Origin: Brevibacillus sp051967035
GTDB taxonomy: Bacteria; Bacillota; Bacilli; Brevibacillales; Brevibacillaceae
Reading direction: 5' to 3'
Length of the DNA: 64,000 nt
Assembly (NCBI RefSeq): GCF_051967035.1
Contig: NZ_JBQCKK010000005.1
Coordinates: 62,001 to 126,000, forward strand
The position numbers and the translations under genes were made by a program. The notes below the pieces were generated by a model. The model worked only from the letters and a program-made list of their open reading frames with translations, ran no database searches and was not told where the DNA came from. Of the stretch, positions 43,385 to 52,133 are shown in pieces. How positions within the stretch are numbered: the first letter of the stretch is position 1; the number at the start of each line of letters is the position of its first letter.

Positions 43385-43415
43385 AAAAAACAGCCCTGTT
43401 AGGGAAGGGCCGTTT
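43385..43415 (-). terminator. Terminator after the beta-propeller lipoprotein
   Basis: On the minus strand AAACGGCCCT pairs with AGGGCTGTTT (one G-U) and is followed by TTTTTT. The stem overlaps the gene's stop codon. Confidence 0.8.
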
Positions 43416-44473
43416 CATTCGGGAATAACCAGCACTTTTGTCGGCCACTCGCCAACGTCCACTTGCTGGATTTGCTTTAGCTCCTGCGTATCAATCACGC
43501 TCACCGTTCCCGGTACAACATTCGCGACAAGCAGATGGGAGCCATCCAAGGCAATGGAAGACGGGGTTTCCGAGCGAATTTTGGTGATCAGCTTCATTGT
43601 TTGCAAGTCGTAGACGGAAATCATCTCCCCGGTCATATCCAAATCCGTATAATGATTGATAAAAGCCAGGTCGCCCTTGCGCACAATCTGCTGCGGGAAC
43701 GACTCGTCCAGATCGATTTCCTGTAAAACGGAATCATTCTTTTTGTCCAGCACTTTCATTTTACTGGTATAGGCTTCCGGCTGCTTTACCCATCTCGGCT
43801 TTGGCCCTTTGGCGAATCCCGCGTAGACCGCGATATTTTTTTCCGGATCCGAAATGACATCGGTAGGCGGAAGCTCTTGCGACATGTCTTTTGTTTCCAG
43901 TATTTCGTATTTTCCGGCTGTCCCTTTCCCCACGCGAACTTTTTTGGCATACGGACCATAATTGTGCGGTCCTCCCGCATTGACATACAACGTGACTCCA
44001 TTCGCTTCGGGGAGGAAGGGACGGGCAGCGCCGGGAACCGTAAACGTGTCAATGAGCGAGAAAGACTCCAAATCGACAAGCATAAGCGGAAAGCCAGATG
44101 GTTGGACCGAAGAGGAAGCGATATAGGCCACCCGATCATGAATAAATATTTTCTGGGGAATGTAGGGCAAGGGTAGCGTTTGATACGAGAGATCATGGAC
44201 GTTTATGGCATACAAGTTTTTCAACGCTGGCTCAATTCCAGGATCAATCGCATACAAGGTCTGCCCATCCACCTGCCCATCAATGAGAAATTCGCCGATT
44301 TTCTTTTCCCCTACGACCTTGTAGTCTTTATTCAAGATGACCACATTGGCTTTCCCCGTCTGTTTGATAACGGCCACATGCGGTGTTTCTTTTTTCAAAG
44401 GGACTTCCTGTTCATGCTGACAAGCCGTTCCCCCCAGGAGGAGTACGAGAACCAGCAACAGGTATTTTCTCAT
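43415..44473 (-). CDS. Beta-propeller lipoprotein (YncE-like)
   Basis: The 352-residue protein has a lipoprotein signal peptide ending in LLGGTAC, so it is anchored outside the membrane. The rest is made of propeller blades with patterns such as YDLQTMKLITKIRSETPSSI and VANVVPGTVSVIDTQE seen in YncE and related seven-bladed proteins. The ligand or role is unknown. It forms its own unit; the region upstream holds a palindrome and a TATAAT box. Confidence 0.82.
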   Translation of the reverse strand: MRKYLLLVLVLLLGGTACQHEQEVPLKKETPHVAVIKQTGKANVVILNKDYKVVGEKKIGEFLIDGQVDGQTLYAIDPGIEPALKNLYAINVHDLSYQTLPLPYIPQKIFIHDRVAYIASSSVQPSGFPLMLVDLESFSLIDTFTVPGAARPFLPEANGVTLYVNAGGPHNYGPYAKKVRVGKGTAGKYEILETKDMSQELPPTDVISDPEKNIAVYAGFAKGPKPRWVKQPEAYTSKMKVLDKKNDSVLQEIDLDESFPQQIVRKGDLAFINHYTDLDMTGEMISVYDLQTMKLITKIRSETPSSIALDGSHLLVANVVPGTVSVIDTQELKQIQQVDVGEWPTKVLVIPE

Positions 44474-44514
44474 TCGAAAAACCCCCGAATCATCCCTATG
44501 TATCAGCCCATCCC

Positions 44515-44520
44515 ATTATA
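44515..44520 (-). promoter_or_regulatory. Likely -10 of the lipoprotein promoter
   Basis: A perfect TATAAT on the minus strand lies about 40 bases before the start codon. No good -35 lies 16-18 bases upstream, so the promoter may need an activator. Confidence 0.5.
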
Positions 44521-44555
44521 GCATCTCTTACTGCGCAGGATGGATTAGAAAACTT

Positions 44556-44581
44556 GGCTGCGCCAAGCTATTGGCGCAGCC
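44556..44581. other. Perfect 11-bp GC-rich hairpin
   Basis: GGCTGCGCCAA and TTGGCGCAGCC enclose a four-base loop. It lies between the ileS terminator and the lipoprotein promoter. A weak T-run (TTTTC) follows on the minus strand, so it may act as a second terminator or regulatory structure. Confidence 0.6.
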
Positions 44582-44598
44582 TTAGTTGCACTTATACT

Positions 44599-44615
44599 GG
44601 ATAAGAATCTTATCC
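44599..44615. promoter_or_regulatory. 17-bp palindrome, possible operator
   Basis: GGATAAGAATCTTATCC is a perfect dyad (8-1-8), extended by another ATAAGAAT/ATTCTTAT arrangement to 44623. It sits about 80 bases upstream of the lipoprotein -10. It resembles, but does not match, the Fur-type GATAAT dyad. No regulator can be assigned. Confidence 0.45.
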
Positions 44616-44626
44616 ATTCTTATCTG

Positions 44627-44660
44627 TAAAAAAACCTGCCACCCTCTTCGGGATGACAGG
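44627..44660 (-). terminator. Terminator of ileS
   Basis: On the minus strand CCTGTCATCCC and GGGTGGCAGG form a stem with mismatches and a GAAGA loop, followed by seven T residues. Confidence 0.85.
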
Positions 44661-44678
44661 TCGAAAAAAACTCGGTGA

Positions 44679-47462
44679 TTACGATTCCGTTACATGCGCA
44701 TAATGCTGCTCCACGATATCGGCGCAGCGTACGCAGATCGACGGATGCGCTTCGCGGGCGCCTACGTCCTGCTTCACGACGCGGCAGCGTTCGCATTTTT
44801 GGCCGTCCGCCGCGGAAACGACGACTGCAATGCCTTCGAGCTGTACCGCTTCGGTCGGAACGGCTTCGCCGAGAGTGTGCAGATCGACGTGAGCGACGAT
44901 GAACAGGTCGGCCAGATCGTCCATGGCCGCCAACGCTTGGGCTGCTTCCTCTGTTTGCGGATAGAGCGCCAGCTTCGCGTCGACAGAGTTGCCGAACACT
45001 TTGTTGCGGCGCGCTTCTTCCATCGCTTTGAGCACTTCGTCGCGGACAGCGAGGAACGCGTCCCATTTGCTTTCCGCTTCGGCAGCGAAGCTCAGGTGCT
45101 GCTCGTCGCCTTCCGGCATGTCGGTCAGCTGCACGCTCGGTTCGGTCACACCTGGGATGAAGGACCATACCTCGTCGGCGGTATGCGGCAGAATCGGCGC
45201 TACCAGCTTCACCAGGCTGAGCAGGCAATCGTACATGACCGTTTGCGCTGCGCGGCGTTTTACGCTGTCAGGCGCTTCTACGTACAGACGGTCTTTGCAA
45301 ATGTCCAGGTAAAAAGCAGACAGGTCGATCACGCAGAAGTTGTGCACCGCATGGAAAACGGTATGGAACTGGTATTCGTCATACGCTTTGCGGGAGCGCT
45401 TGACGACCTTCGCTGCTTTTGCCAAGACATAACGGTCCAGCTCGCCCAGCTGCTCATACGCGACGCGGTCTTTTGCCGGGTCAAATCCATCGAGGTTGCC
45501 CAGCAGGAAGCGGAAGGTGTTGCGGATTTTGCGATACACCTCCGCGATCTGATTCAGAATCGCATCGGAAATGCGCACATCTGCCTGGTAGTCGACAGAA
45601 GCTACCCACAGGCGCAGGATGTCGGCGCCCAGCTTGTCGATCACTTGCTGCGGCACAACGACGTTGCCGAGCGACTTGGACATTTTGCGGCCTTCTCCGT
45701 CGAGCGCGAAGCCGTGGCTCAGTACCGCCTTGTACGGCGCTGTGCCGTAGACGGCAACGCCTGTGGACAGCGATGAGTTGAACCAGCCGCGATATTGGTC
45801 GGAGCCTTCCAGGTACAAGTCAGCCGGCCAAGCAATGCCGCGCTCGCGCAGAACGGCCTGGTGGGAAGAGCCGGAGTCGAACCAGACGTCCATGATATCT
45901 GTTTCTTTACGGAAGTCTTTGCAACCGCACTTGCAAGCAAGTCCCTCTGGAACCAGCTCGTTTGCTTCGCGGGCAAACCAGACAGAAGAGCCTTCTTTGC
46001 GGAACAGCTCCGCGATATGGTCGATCGTCGTGTCGTTGATGATCGGCTCGTTGCACGATTTGCAATAAAAAATCGGGATCGGAACGCCCCAGACGCGCTG
46101 ACGGGAAATGCACCAGTCGCCGCGGTCGGCGATCATGTTCGCCAGACGGGTTTCGCCCCAATGCGGAATCCATTTGACGTTTTTGATCGCTTCGAGCATC
46201 TGCTCGCGGAAGCCGTCGATGGAAGCGAACCATTGCTCGGTCGCTCGGTAGATCACCGGCTTTTTCGTCCGCCAGTCGTGCGGGTAGGAGTGCGTGAAGA
46301 AACTGAGCTTCAAGAGCGCTCCGTTTTCTTGCAGCTTCTCGGTAACTGCTTTGTTGGCATCCTCGTAGAACAAACCTTCAAAACCGGGAGCTTCACTGGT
46401 CATTTTTCCTTCGTGGTCAACCGGGCACAGCACCCCGAGGTTGTATTTTTGTCCCACAGCAAAGTCATCTTCCCCGTGTCCAGGAGCGGTATGCACGCAG
46501 CCCGTACCGGCATCCAGTGTCACGTGCTCGCCCAAAATCAGCGGCGATGGACGGTCGTAGATCGGATGTTTGGTCACTACGCCCTCCAGCTCCTGTCCTT
46601 TGAAGCTGGCGAGAATCTCTACGCCTTCCCAGCCGATTTCCTTGCTGGCTGCTTCGATCAGCCCGCTGGCGAGCAGGAATTTGCGTCCATCGGCTTTAAC
46701 GACGCTGTACTCCAGCTCAGGGTGGAGCGAGATCGCCAGGTTCGCCGGGATCGTCCACGGCGTAGTCGTCCAGATGACGACGCCTGTTTCGGTGTCCAGC
46801 TTGCCTTTGCCGTCTGCGACCTGGAAGCTGACGTAGATGGAAGGAGAACGCTTGTCTTTGTATTCGATTTCCGCATCAGCCAATGCGGTCTCGGAAGACG
46901 GAGACCAGTAGACACAGCGAAGTCCTTTATAGATGTAGCCTTTTTTCGCCATCTCGCCGAATACGCGAATTTGGTTGGCTTCATACTCAGGCAACAGCGT
47001 CACATACGGATTTTCCCAGTCGCCGCGAACGCCCAGTCGCTTGAACTGATCGCGCTGCTTGTCGATGTAGGACCAGGCGTACTCCTCGCAGCGTTTGCGG
47101 AAGTCGTTGACCTCGATGCTGCGGCGATCCAGTCCTTGGGCGTTGACGATCGCCTGCTCAATCGGCAAGCCGTGCGTATCCCAGCCCGGGATGTACGGCG
47201 CGTAGAAGCCTGCCATGGACTTGTAACGCACGATGAAGTCCTTGAGGATTTTGTTCAGCGCGTGCCCGATATGGATGTCGCCGTTGGCGTAAGGAGGACC
47301 GTCATGCAATACAAAAGCAGGACGTCCTTCTGTGCGCGCAAGCACTTGCTGATAAATGTTCAGCTCTTCCCATTTCTCCTGGATTTGCGGTTCGCGTGTC
47401 GGCAAATTGCCGCGCATCGGGAAATCGGTTTTGGGTAGCGATAAGGTTTTGCTATAGTCCAT
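44679..47462 (-). CDS. ileS: Isoleucyl-tRNA synthetase
   Basis: A class I synthetase of 927 residues. The HIGH motif is GHALNKILKDF (with HIGH just before it), and KMSKSLGNVV is the KMSKS loop. The CP1 editing domain lies between them (TTTPWTIPANLAISLHPELE), the anticodon-binding domain follows, and a C-terminal zinc site has KCERCRVVKQDV and CVRCADIV. This matches type 1 bacterial IleRS. The ATG at 47462 is used; the ORF upstream of it is the T-box leader. AGGAGTG precedes the start. Confidence 0.98.
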   Translation of the reverse strand: MDYSKTLSLPKTDFPMRGNLPTREPQIQEKWEELNIYQQVLARTEGRPAFVLHDGPPYANGDIHIGHALNKILKDFIVRYKSMAGFYAPYIPGWDTHGLPIEQAIVNAQGLDRRSIEVNDFRKRCEEYAWSYIDKQRDQFKRLGVRGDWENPYVTLLPEYEANQIRVFGEMAKKGYIYKGLRCVYWSPSSETALADAEIEYKDKRSPSIYVSFQVADGKGKLDTETGVVIWTTTPWTIPANLAISLHPELEYSVVKADGRKFLLASGLIEAASKEIGWEGVEILASFKGQELEGVVTKHPIYDRPSPLILGEHVTLDAGTGCVHTAPGHGEDDFAVGQKYNLGVLCPVDHEGKMTSEAPGFEGLFYEDANKAVTEKLQENGALLKLSFFTHSYPHDWRTKKPVIYRATEQWFASIDGFREQMLEAIKNVKWIPHWGETRLANMIADRGDWCISRQRVWGVPIPIFYCKSCNEPIINDTTIDHIAELFRKEGSSVWFAREANELVPEGLACKCGCKDFRKETDIMDVWFDSGSSHQAVLRERGIAWPADLYLEGSDQYRGWFNSSLSTGVAVYGTAPYKAVLSHGFALDGEGRKMSKSLGNVVVPQQVIDKLGADILRLWVASVDYQADVRISDAILNQIAEVYRKIRNTFRFLLGNLDGFDPAKDRVAYEQLGELDRYVLAKAAKVVKRSRKAYDEYQFHTVFHAVHNFCVIDLSAFYLDICKDRLYVEAPDSVKRRAAQTVMYDCLLSLVKLVAPILPHTADEVWSFIPGVTEPSVQLTDMPEGDEQHLSFAAEAESKWDAFLAVRDEVLKAMEEARRNKVFGNSVDAKLALYPQTEEAAQALAAMDDLADLFIVAHVDLHTLGEAVPTEAVQLEGIAVVVSAADGQKCERCRVVKQDVGAREAHPSICVRCADIVEQHYAHVTES

Positions 47463-47804
47463 AGCCTGCTTCACTCCTAAAAATAAATAAAAGCCTTCTC
47501 CCATCCCCTGAAAAAGGGACGAGAGAAGGCTCCCGTGGTACCACCCTGTTTGAACAAACCCGTCGGCAAAACATGCTGCGGGATTTTGTTCCACTCGTTC
47601 ATTCGTAACGGGAATGACGCGCTCACTTACTTGCCTGGGCGCAGCAACGTGCGACCAAGCTTTCGGATGTTGCACTCCCGGGTGATTTTCGGCGGCGGCA
47701 CTGGTCGGGCTTTCACCTGGTCCCAACTCTCTTTGGCAGTGCAGTTTCCGCGTACTCTTCCCGATCATCGTGTCCTGATATCGGTTGATTTTTCGACAAA
47801 GTTA
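47463..47804 (-). ncRNA. T-box leader (riboswitch) of ileS, Ile-specific
   Basis: The antiterminator T-box sequence AGGGTGGTACCACGGG is perfect on the minus strand (47532-47547). The competing terminator pairs AGCCTTCTC with GAGAAGGCT (47492-47531) and ends in TTTTATTT. Upstream, stem I features include AGAGTACG and GGTGAAAGCCC, then GAAAATCACC, where ATC (47684-47686) is the likely isoleucine specifier. Uncharged tRNA-Ile should favour readthrough. Confidence 0.94.
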
Positions 47805-47810
47805 TCATTC

Positions 47811-47840
47811 ATTATAGTACCATCATCGGCACAACGTCAA
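47811..47840 (-). promoter_or_regulatory. Sigma-A promoter of ileS
   Basis: TTGACG (47835-47840) and TATAAT (47811-47816) on the minus strand are 18 bases apart, just downstream of divIVA. The transcript would start near 47804, at the head of the T-box. Confidence 0.85.
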
Positions 47841-47844
47841 CGTT

Positions 47845-48330
47845 TTATTCAACAGCTACCGCAGAATCCGCCTGCTCGATATCGTCCCAAGCTCCCTGCT
47901 CCAGCATCTCCAGTTGTGCTTCCAAAAGCGTGCGGAAACGCATGCGGTAGACGGACGCGCGTTTTTTCAATTCTTCGATTTCAATGGCAATTTTCCGAGA
48001 TTTGGCCAGCGCTTCATTGACGATCCGATCCGCGTTTTTCTCCGCTTCCTTCAAGATCAGTTGCGCTTCCTTGCGGGCATTGGACTTGACGTCTTCGGCT
48101 GTTTCCTGGGCGACGAGAATGGATTTGCTCAAGTTTTCTTCCAGGCTCTTGTAATGGTCCACACGCTCATTGAGAATGGCAATCCGTTCTTCCATTTCCT
48201 TTTTCTCTTTAATCAGCAGCTCGAAGTCTTTGATGACCTGATCGAGAAATTCGTTCACTTCGTCAATGTTGTAGCCGCGAAAGCCTGTGCTGAATTCTTT
48301 ATTGTGTATATCCAATGGCGTTAATGGCAC
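47845..48330 (-). CDS. divIVA: Cell-division/polarity protein DivIVA
   Basis: The 161-residue coiled-coil protein begins with the membrane-curvature-binding segment MPLTPLDIHNKEFSTGFRGY (Phe and Arg of the crossed loop present), followed by long heptads. DivIVA marks poles and septa, and in spore formers it helps anchor the chromosome origin. The start is GTG at 48330. Its place between ylmH and ileS is standard in Bacillales. Confidence 0.96.
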   Translation of the reverse strand: MPLTPLDIHNKEFSTGFRGYNIDEVNEFLDQVIKDFELLIKEKKEMEERIAILNERVDHYKSLEENLSKSILVAQETAEDVKSNARKEAQLILKEAEKNADRIVNEALAKSRKIAIEIEELKKRASVYRMRFRTLLEAQLEMLEQGAWDDIEQADSAVAVE

Positions 48331-48430
48331 ATGAACCCCCCACTTTTCCCCATAATTCGTACGTATGGTTTCGACAGGATCAGCATGGTTTCCTGCCTTA
48401 TTTTACATTTTTTTGCGTTCTCGATTCATC

Positions 48431-49204
48431 TTATGTAACCAGTCCGACAATCATGCGCAATCTGCCGCTGCGCGTAGGTCCTGCTATTTCCAAAATTTTA
48501 AACCGCCCGTATCCGGCAATCGACACCATGTCGCCTTGCTGTAGTTGGGTGGACGGGTCCTCCGTGACCTTCCAATTGACCTTGACTTTCCCCGCCCGAA
48601 TGGGGATCAGCGCCTTGGCCCGGGACAGATGGTGTACTTCCCCGATCACGGCATCCATGCGCGGCGACGGCACGGTAATCGTCTTTTCGGCAAAGCGGAC
48701 GGCAGGCGGGGTAAAGGCCTCCCACGCCATTCGTTCAAACTGCACCGGAGTCCGGTGAATCTGTGTCACCTGCGTACAAACGAAATCCGCGACTTCCTCG
48801 GCCACAATCGCATAGCACATCCCGACGTCCGTCAGCATGTCGCCGAACTTTTCCCGTTTGATTCCGGCGTGCAGGAGCGCCCCCATGACATCGCGATGTT
48901 CCAGGGTGTGGAAGCGCTGGTCCGCCCGAATCGCCAAAAGGGCAAGACGGAAGTCCTCCGGCTCCACTTCCAGGTAATCCGGGTGAATGAGGACGCGCAC
49001 CCGCTCGGCGCCTTCATAGCCTCCACTGGCGGAAATGTTCACATCGCGCACTTGCGAGGTAAGGCTTTTCATGATTTGCCACTGCCGTGGATCCACAAAA
49101 TCAGTAAGGCGCATGGCCTGCTTACGCTCTACCAGCGTCAGCATTTCCAGCGCCCGTTCCGCAAAAGGACGTTCTTCTTTGGCAAAATGATCGAATACGC
49201 TCAT
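48431..49204 (-). CDS. ylmH: YlmH, S4-domain RNA-binding protein
   Basis: This 257-residue protein has an S4 domain near its C-terminus (LSRAKALIPIRAGKVKVNWK, then DMVSIAGYGRFKI). The N-terminal two-thirds (DHFAKEERPFAERALEMLT, RVRVLIHPDYLEVEPEDFRL) is typical of YlmH. It binds ribosomal RNA or stalled 50S-peptidyl-tRNA complexes in Bacillota. GGAG lies close ahead of the ATG at 49204. Confidence 0.93.
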   Translation of the reverse strand: MSVFDHFAKEERPFAERALEMLTLVERKQAMRLTDFVDPRQWQIMKSLTSQVRDVNISASGGYEGAERVRVLIHPDYLEVEPEDFRLALLAIRADQRFHTLEHRDVMGALLHAGIKREKFGDMLTDVGMCYAIVAEEVADFVCTQVTQIHRTPVQFERMAWEAFTPPAVRFAEKTITVPSPRMDAVIGEVHHLSRAKALIPIRAGKVKVNWKVTEDPSTQLQQGDMVSIAGYGRFKILEIAGPTRSGRLRMIVGLVT

Positions 49205-49220
49205 CGTTACTCCACGCGTC

Positions 49221-49484
49221 CTACATCAGTTTTTCCAGGATGCTAAACAGGCCGTACTGGGCAAAACGGAGGGCAATCAAAGCGACGATCGGCGAAATAT
49301 CAATGAATCCGAGCGTGGGAATTACCCGGCGAAACGGCGCCAGATACGGCTCTACGAGCCTCTCCAGCAACTGTCCGATGCCCGTTGCCCGCATCTGCGG
49401 CACCCAGGACATCAGGATGTAGGCAATAATCATGTACTGATACACGGTAAACGCAAAATTTAAAATGGTAAACAAGTACGCCAT
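49221..49484 (-). CDS. ylmG: YggT-family membrane protein YlmG
   Basis: The 87-residue protein has two hydrophobic segments and the YggT pattern: ILMSWVPQMR, LVEPYLAPFRRVIPTLGFID and SPIVALIALRF. Its role is uncertain, but it is linked to division in several bacteria. AAGGGTGAG precedes the ATG. It lies between sepF and ylmH. Confidence 0.92.
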   Translation of the reverse strand: MAYLFTILNFAFTVYQYMIIAYILMSWVPQMRATGIGQLLERLVEPYLAPFRRVIPTLGFIDISPIVALIALRFAQYGLFSILEKLM

Positions 49485-49510
49485 TAGCTCACCCTTTTTA
49501 TCTTAATCCG

Positions 49511-49936
49511 TTACTCTTCCATAACGCTGGAGATCGTCCCCTGAATGTCTACATGGTCTGGCGTGCACACGAAAATCGTATCGCCGACCTTTTGGATATC
49601 TCCATTCAACGCATAGACCGTTCCACTCAAAAAGTCGATAATTCGTTTGGCTTGATCCTTTTCCACCCGATGCAGATTGACGACTACGGGCCTGCGATGA
49701 CGAAGGTTGTCGGCAATGTCCTGCGCATCGCTATAGTGACGGGGTTCACAGAGAATCAACCGGATTCCCTCCTTTTCCCGCGCCTGGAACGGCACTACGT
49801 TACTGGCCCGGCTGACAGACTGCTGCTTCTTGTTTGTCGGATCGTACTCGTCGCGTTCCTCTTCCACTGTGGTTTCTTCGATGTATTCCTCGTTATCCAG
49901 CCCCAGAAACCCCATCAATTTGTTCATAACACCCAT
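49511..49936 (-). CDS. sepF: Cell-division protein SepF
   Basis: The 141-residue protein has an N-terminal membrane-binding amphipathic helix (MGVMNKLMGFLGL) and an acidic linker. The SepF domain (about 55-135) contains LILCEPRHYSDAQDIADNLR, VVVNLHRVEKDQAKRIIDFL and FVCTPDHVDI. SepF rings bind the FtsZ C-terminal tail at the septum. GGAGG lies six bases before the ATG. Confidence 0.96.
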   Translation of the reverse strand: MGVMNKLMGFLGLDNEEYIEETTVEEERDEYDPTNKKQQSVSRASNVVPFQAREKEGIRLILCEPRHYSDAQDIADNLRHRRPVVVNLHRVEKDQAKRIIDFLSGTVYALNGDIQKVGDTIFVCTPDHVDIQGTISSVMEE

Positions 49937-49984
49937 ACGCTGCCTCCTCTCCCGCTCGTAACCAGAGTCTGTCGATTCTTTTCC

Positions 49985-50686
49985 CTATTCCGGCTTGACC
50001 AAAACAGAACCGAGACGAATATATGTAGCTCCCTCTTCAATCGCCACTTCAAAATCATTGGACATGCCCATGGACAATTCTTCGATGTGAGCATGCGGAA
50101 ACGCGCCTTCATTAATCCGCGCCTTCCACTCGTAGAGACCGCGAAAGACTTGTCGCGCCTCCTCCTGATCTTCGACAGCAGGCGCCATCGTCATTAATCC
50201 GACGATCTTTATATGTTTCATATTACTGGTTTCGCGCAAAAAAGCCAATACATCATTGGGACTAAGCCCAAATTTTGTCTCTTCCCCGGAAATATTGACC
50301 TGCAAAAAGCAGTTGACGACCTGATCGATTGCCTCGGCTCGGCGGTTCAGCTCCTGCGCGAGCGAGAGGCGGTCCAGCGAATGGATGTACGGGAAGCGTC
50401 CGACCACTTCTTTCACTTTGTTCGTCTGCAAATGCCCGATAAAGTGCCAGGTGCCTCTGTCTTTGTGCCGTTCGTATTTGGGCAAGGCATCCTGTACCCG
50501 GTTTTCCCCGATATGCTCGATCCCGATATCCAGCAGATCGCCGATGGTCTGTTCGTCGACGTATTTGGTCACGGCGATGATTTTCACGTCCTCGCGCCGA
50601 CGATTCGCTCTCTGGCAGGCCGCCTGGATGCGCGCCTCGATCGCTGCCAGTCTCTCTTTCAACCATGCTTGCTCCTTGATTCCCAC
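49985..50686 (-). CDS. ylmE: YggS-family PLP homeostasis protein
   Basis: The 233-residue protein is a single-domain alanine-racemase-like barrel that binds PLP. The PLP Lys is in IIAVTKYVDEQTI; HFIGHLQTNKVKEV and GLMTMAP, SMGMSNDFE and RLGS are further family motifs. The start is GTG at 50686; GGGAG is ten bases away, so a TTG eight codons on (AAGGAG ahead) is an alternative. It follows ylmD by six bases. Confidence 0.93.
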   Translation of the reverse strand: MGIKEQAWLKERLAAIEARIQAACQRANRRREDVKIIAVTKYVDEQTIGDLLDIGIEHIGENRVQDALPKYERHKDRGTWHFIGHLQTNKVKEVVGRFPYIHSLDRLSLAQELNRRAEAIDQVVNCFLQVNISGEETKFGLSPNDVLAFLRETSNMKHIKIVGLMTMAPAVEDQEEARQVFRGLYEWKARINEGAFPHAHIEELSMGMSNDFEVAIEEGATYIRLGSVLVKPE

Positions 50687-50692
50687 GATGCA

Positions 50693-51529
50693 TTATCTCC
50701 CTTCTGTTTCCTTCCAGCCGATATACGAAGCCATTCGCCCTGTCATTTTGCCCGGCCCGGCCTCTTTGCGATGCGAGAAAAACAAGTCTGTCCGGCAGCT
50801 TGTACACCAGTCCGTCACCAGCATATTTGCCCGGGAAATGCCCGCTTCCAGCAAAATCTCCCTGTTCAGCCGCCGCAGATCGAGCATGTATGTACCCGCT
50901 GCGGAGGGAGAGACGGCTGGTTCCCAGTTTGGCGTACTTGTCCGCACCTGCGCCATGATTCGCTCATCCACCTCGTAGCAGCAGCCACCGATGGATGGTC
51001 CGATCGCCACGCGGATGTCCCCCGGCTGCGCCTGATAATGCGTTTGCAGCGCCTTCACCATTTCCTCGGCAATACGCCCGACCGTTCCTTTCCAGCCGGC
51101 GTGTGCAAGCCCGATCGCCTCCGATGCCGGGTCGAGAAAATAAAGCGGAACGCAATCGGCGTAAAATGAAGTCAGCAAGACTCCTTTTTCCCGTGTAAAC
51201 AGACCGTCTGTGCCAGCAATGACATCTTCGAGGCTGTCTTTGCCCGCTCCTTTCGCCGTCACCTGGCAGACGCGGTTGCCGTGAACCTGGTCAGCACACG
51301 TCCATGCTTCAAACGGCATCCCGACCTGCTCGGCCAGCTTTTTGCGGTTCGCGACCACATGCTCTGGATCGTCCCCCACATGCAGTCCCAGATTAAACGA
51401 GCCGTACGGTTCTTCGCTTTCCCCGCCAAGGCGAACGGTAAACCCCGCTACCAGACCGGGGAAATGCGCTTCCCAGTCCGTCAGCGTCATGATGGATGCT
51501 TCCTCTTCCCAAACAAACGGTTCTCTCAT
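50693..51529 (-). CDS. ylmD: YlmD (PgeF/laccase-domain) protein
   Basis: The 278-residue protein has the polyphenol-oxidase/DUF152 fold with DQVHGN, FYADCVPLYFLDP, AHAGWKGTVGRI and GPSIGGCCYEV, which hold the His and Cys metal ligands. Recent work on the family shows purine-nucleoside phosphorylase/deaminase or peptidoglycan-editing activity; which applies here is unknown. It heads the ylmD-ylmE-sepF-ylmG-ylmH unit. Confidence 0.92.
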   Translation of the reverse strand: MREPFVWEEEASIMTLTDWEAHFPGLVAGFTVRLGGESEEPYGSFNLGLHVGDDPEHVVANRKKLAEQVGMPFEAWTCADQVHGNRVCQVTAKGAGKDSLEDVIAGTDGLFTREKGVLLTSFYADCVPLYFLDPASEAIGLAHAGWKGTVGRIAEEMVKALQTHYQAQPGDIRVAIGPSIGGCCYEVDERIMAQVRTSTPNWEPAVSPSAAGTYMLDLRRLNREILLEAGISRANMLVTDWCTSCRTDLFFSHRKEAGPGKMTGRMASYIGWKETEGR

Positions 51530-51567
51530 CCTGTCACCTTCCTCATATGGCTTATCATACCATAGCC

Positions 51568-51600
51568 GAAAAGAAAAGAAAGGCTGACGGACGCCTTTCT
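51568..51600 (-). terminator. Terminator after ylmC
   Basis: On the minus strand AGAAAGGC pairs with GCCTTTCT (51577-51584 and 51593-51600) and is followed by TTTCTTTT. It separates ylmC from ylmD. Confidence 0.75.
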
Positions 51601-51604
51601 CCCT

Positions 51605-51889
51605 CTACTCTCTGTATTCATCGCCGCCAGACATTCTGGCTTCTACCTTGAGTGCTTCCTCCATCCGGACCAGCACCACATCTTTTCCGATCTTCACGAT
51701 ATTGCGCCACGGAATGACATAATCATTCCCGGAGGAAAAAAATCCAAGGAACTTGCCTGGCCCCGGCACGACAATCGCTTCCACGCGGCCATGGCGCAGA
51801 TCGATCTCCAAATCGGAGATCGTCCCCAGCCGTTTCCCATCCAGGATGTTCACCACTTCTTTGGTCTGGAAGTCAGAGATTTTTACCAT
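51605..51889 (-). CDS. ylmC: YlmC/YmxH PRC-barrel sporulation protein
   Basis: The 94-residue protein is a PRC-barrel: DFQTKEVVNILDGKRLGTIS, VPGPGKFLGFF and DYVIPWRNIVKIGKDVVLV. The YlmC/YmxH group is confined to spore formers and of unknown function. The ATG at 51889 is given. A GTG three codons upstream (51898, CGGAG eight bases ahead) may be the real start, since GAGGAG is only a few bases from the ATG. It lies between two terminators, so it is a single-gene unit. Confidence 0.88.
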   Translation of the reverse strand: MVKISDFQTKEVVNILDGKRLGTISDLEIDLRHGRVEAIVVPGPGKFLGFFSSGNDYVIPWRNIVKIGKDVVLVRMEEALKVEARMSGGDEYRE

Positions 51890-52087
51890 TCTCCTCACCC
51901 ACTTTTCTCCGTTACTTTCAGTATATGAATCAGCGGGTGAATATGTCCTCTTCCGCCTGAAAAAACGAAGGCAGCGCTTTGGCGCGAACGCCCGCACGCC
52001 TTAAAAAAACGAACGCTTGTCCCACCCTCGCTGCCGCCTGTATGGCACGCATCCGGGGTAAGGCGCCTGTCCACTCTTCTCTCGATA

Positions 52088-52118
52088 AAAAAACCCAACG
52101 GTACAAGACCGTCGGGAC
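52088..52118 (-). terminator. Terminator of sigG
   Basis: On the minus strand CCCGACGGT pairs with ACCGTTGGG (one G-U), loop CTTGT, followed by seven T residues. Confidence 0.9.
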
Positions 52119-52133
52119 CTATGTCGTTTCTCC

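Noticed and set aside
47463..47768. N-terminal extension of IleRS by 102 codons
   Set aside because: That DNA is the T-box leader with its antiterminator and terminator, and the family N-terminus starts at 47462.
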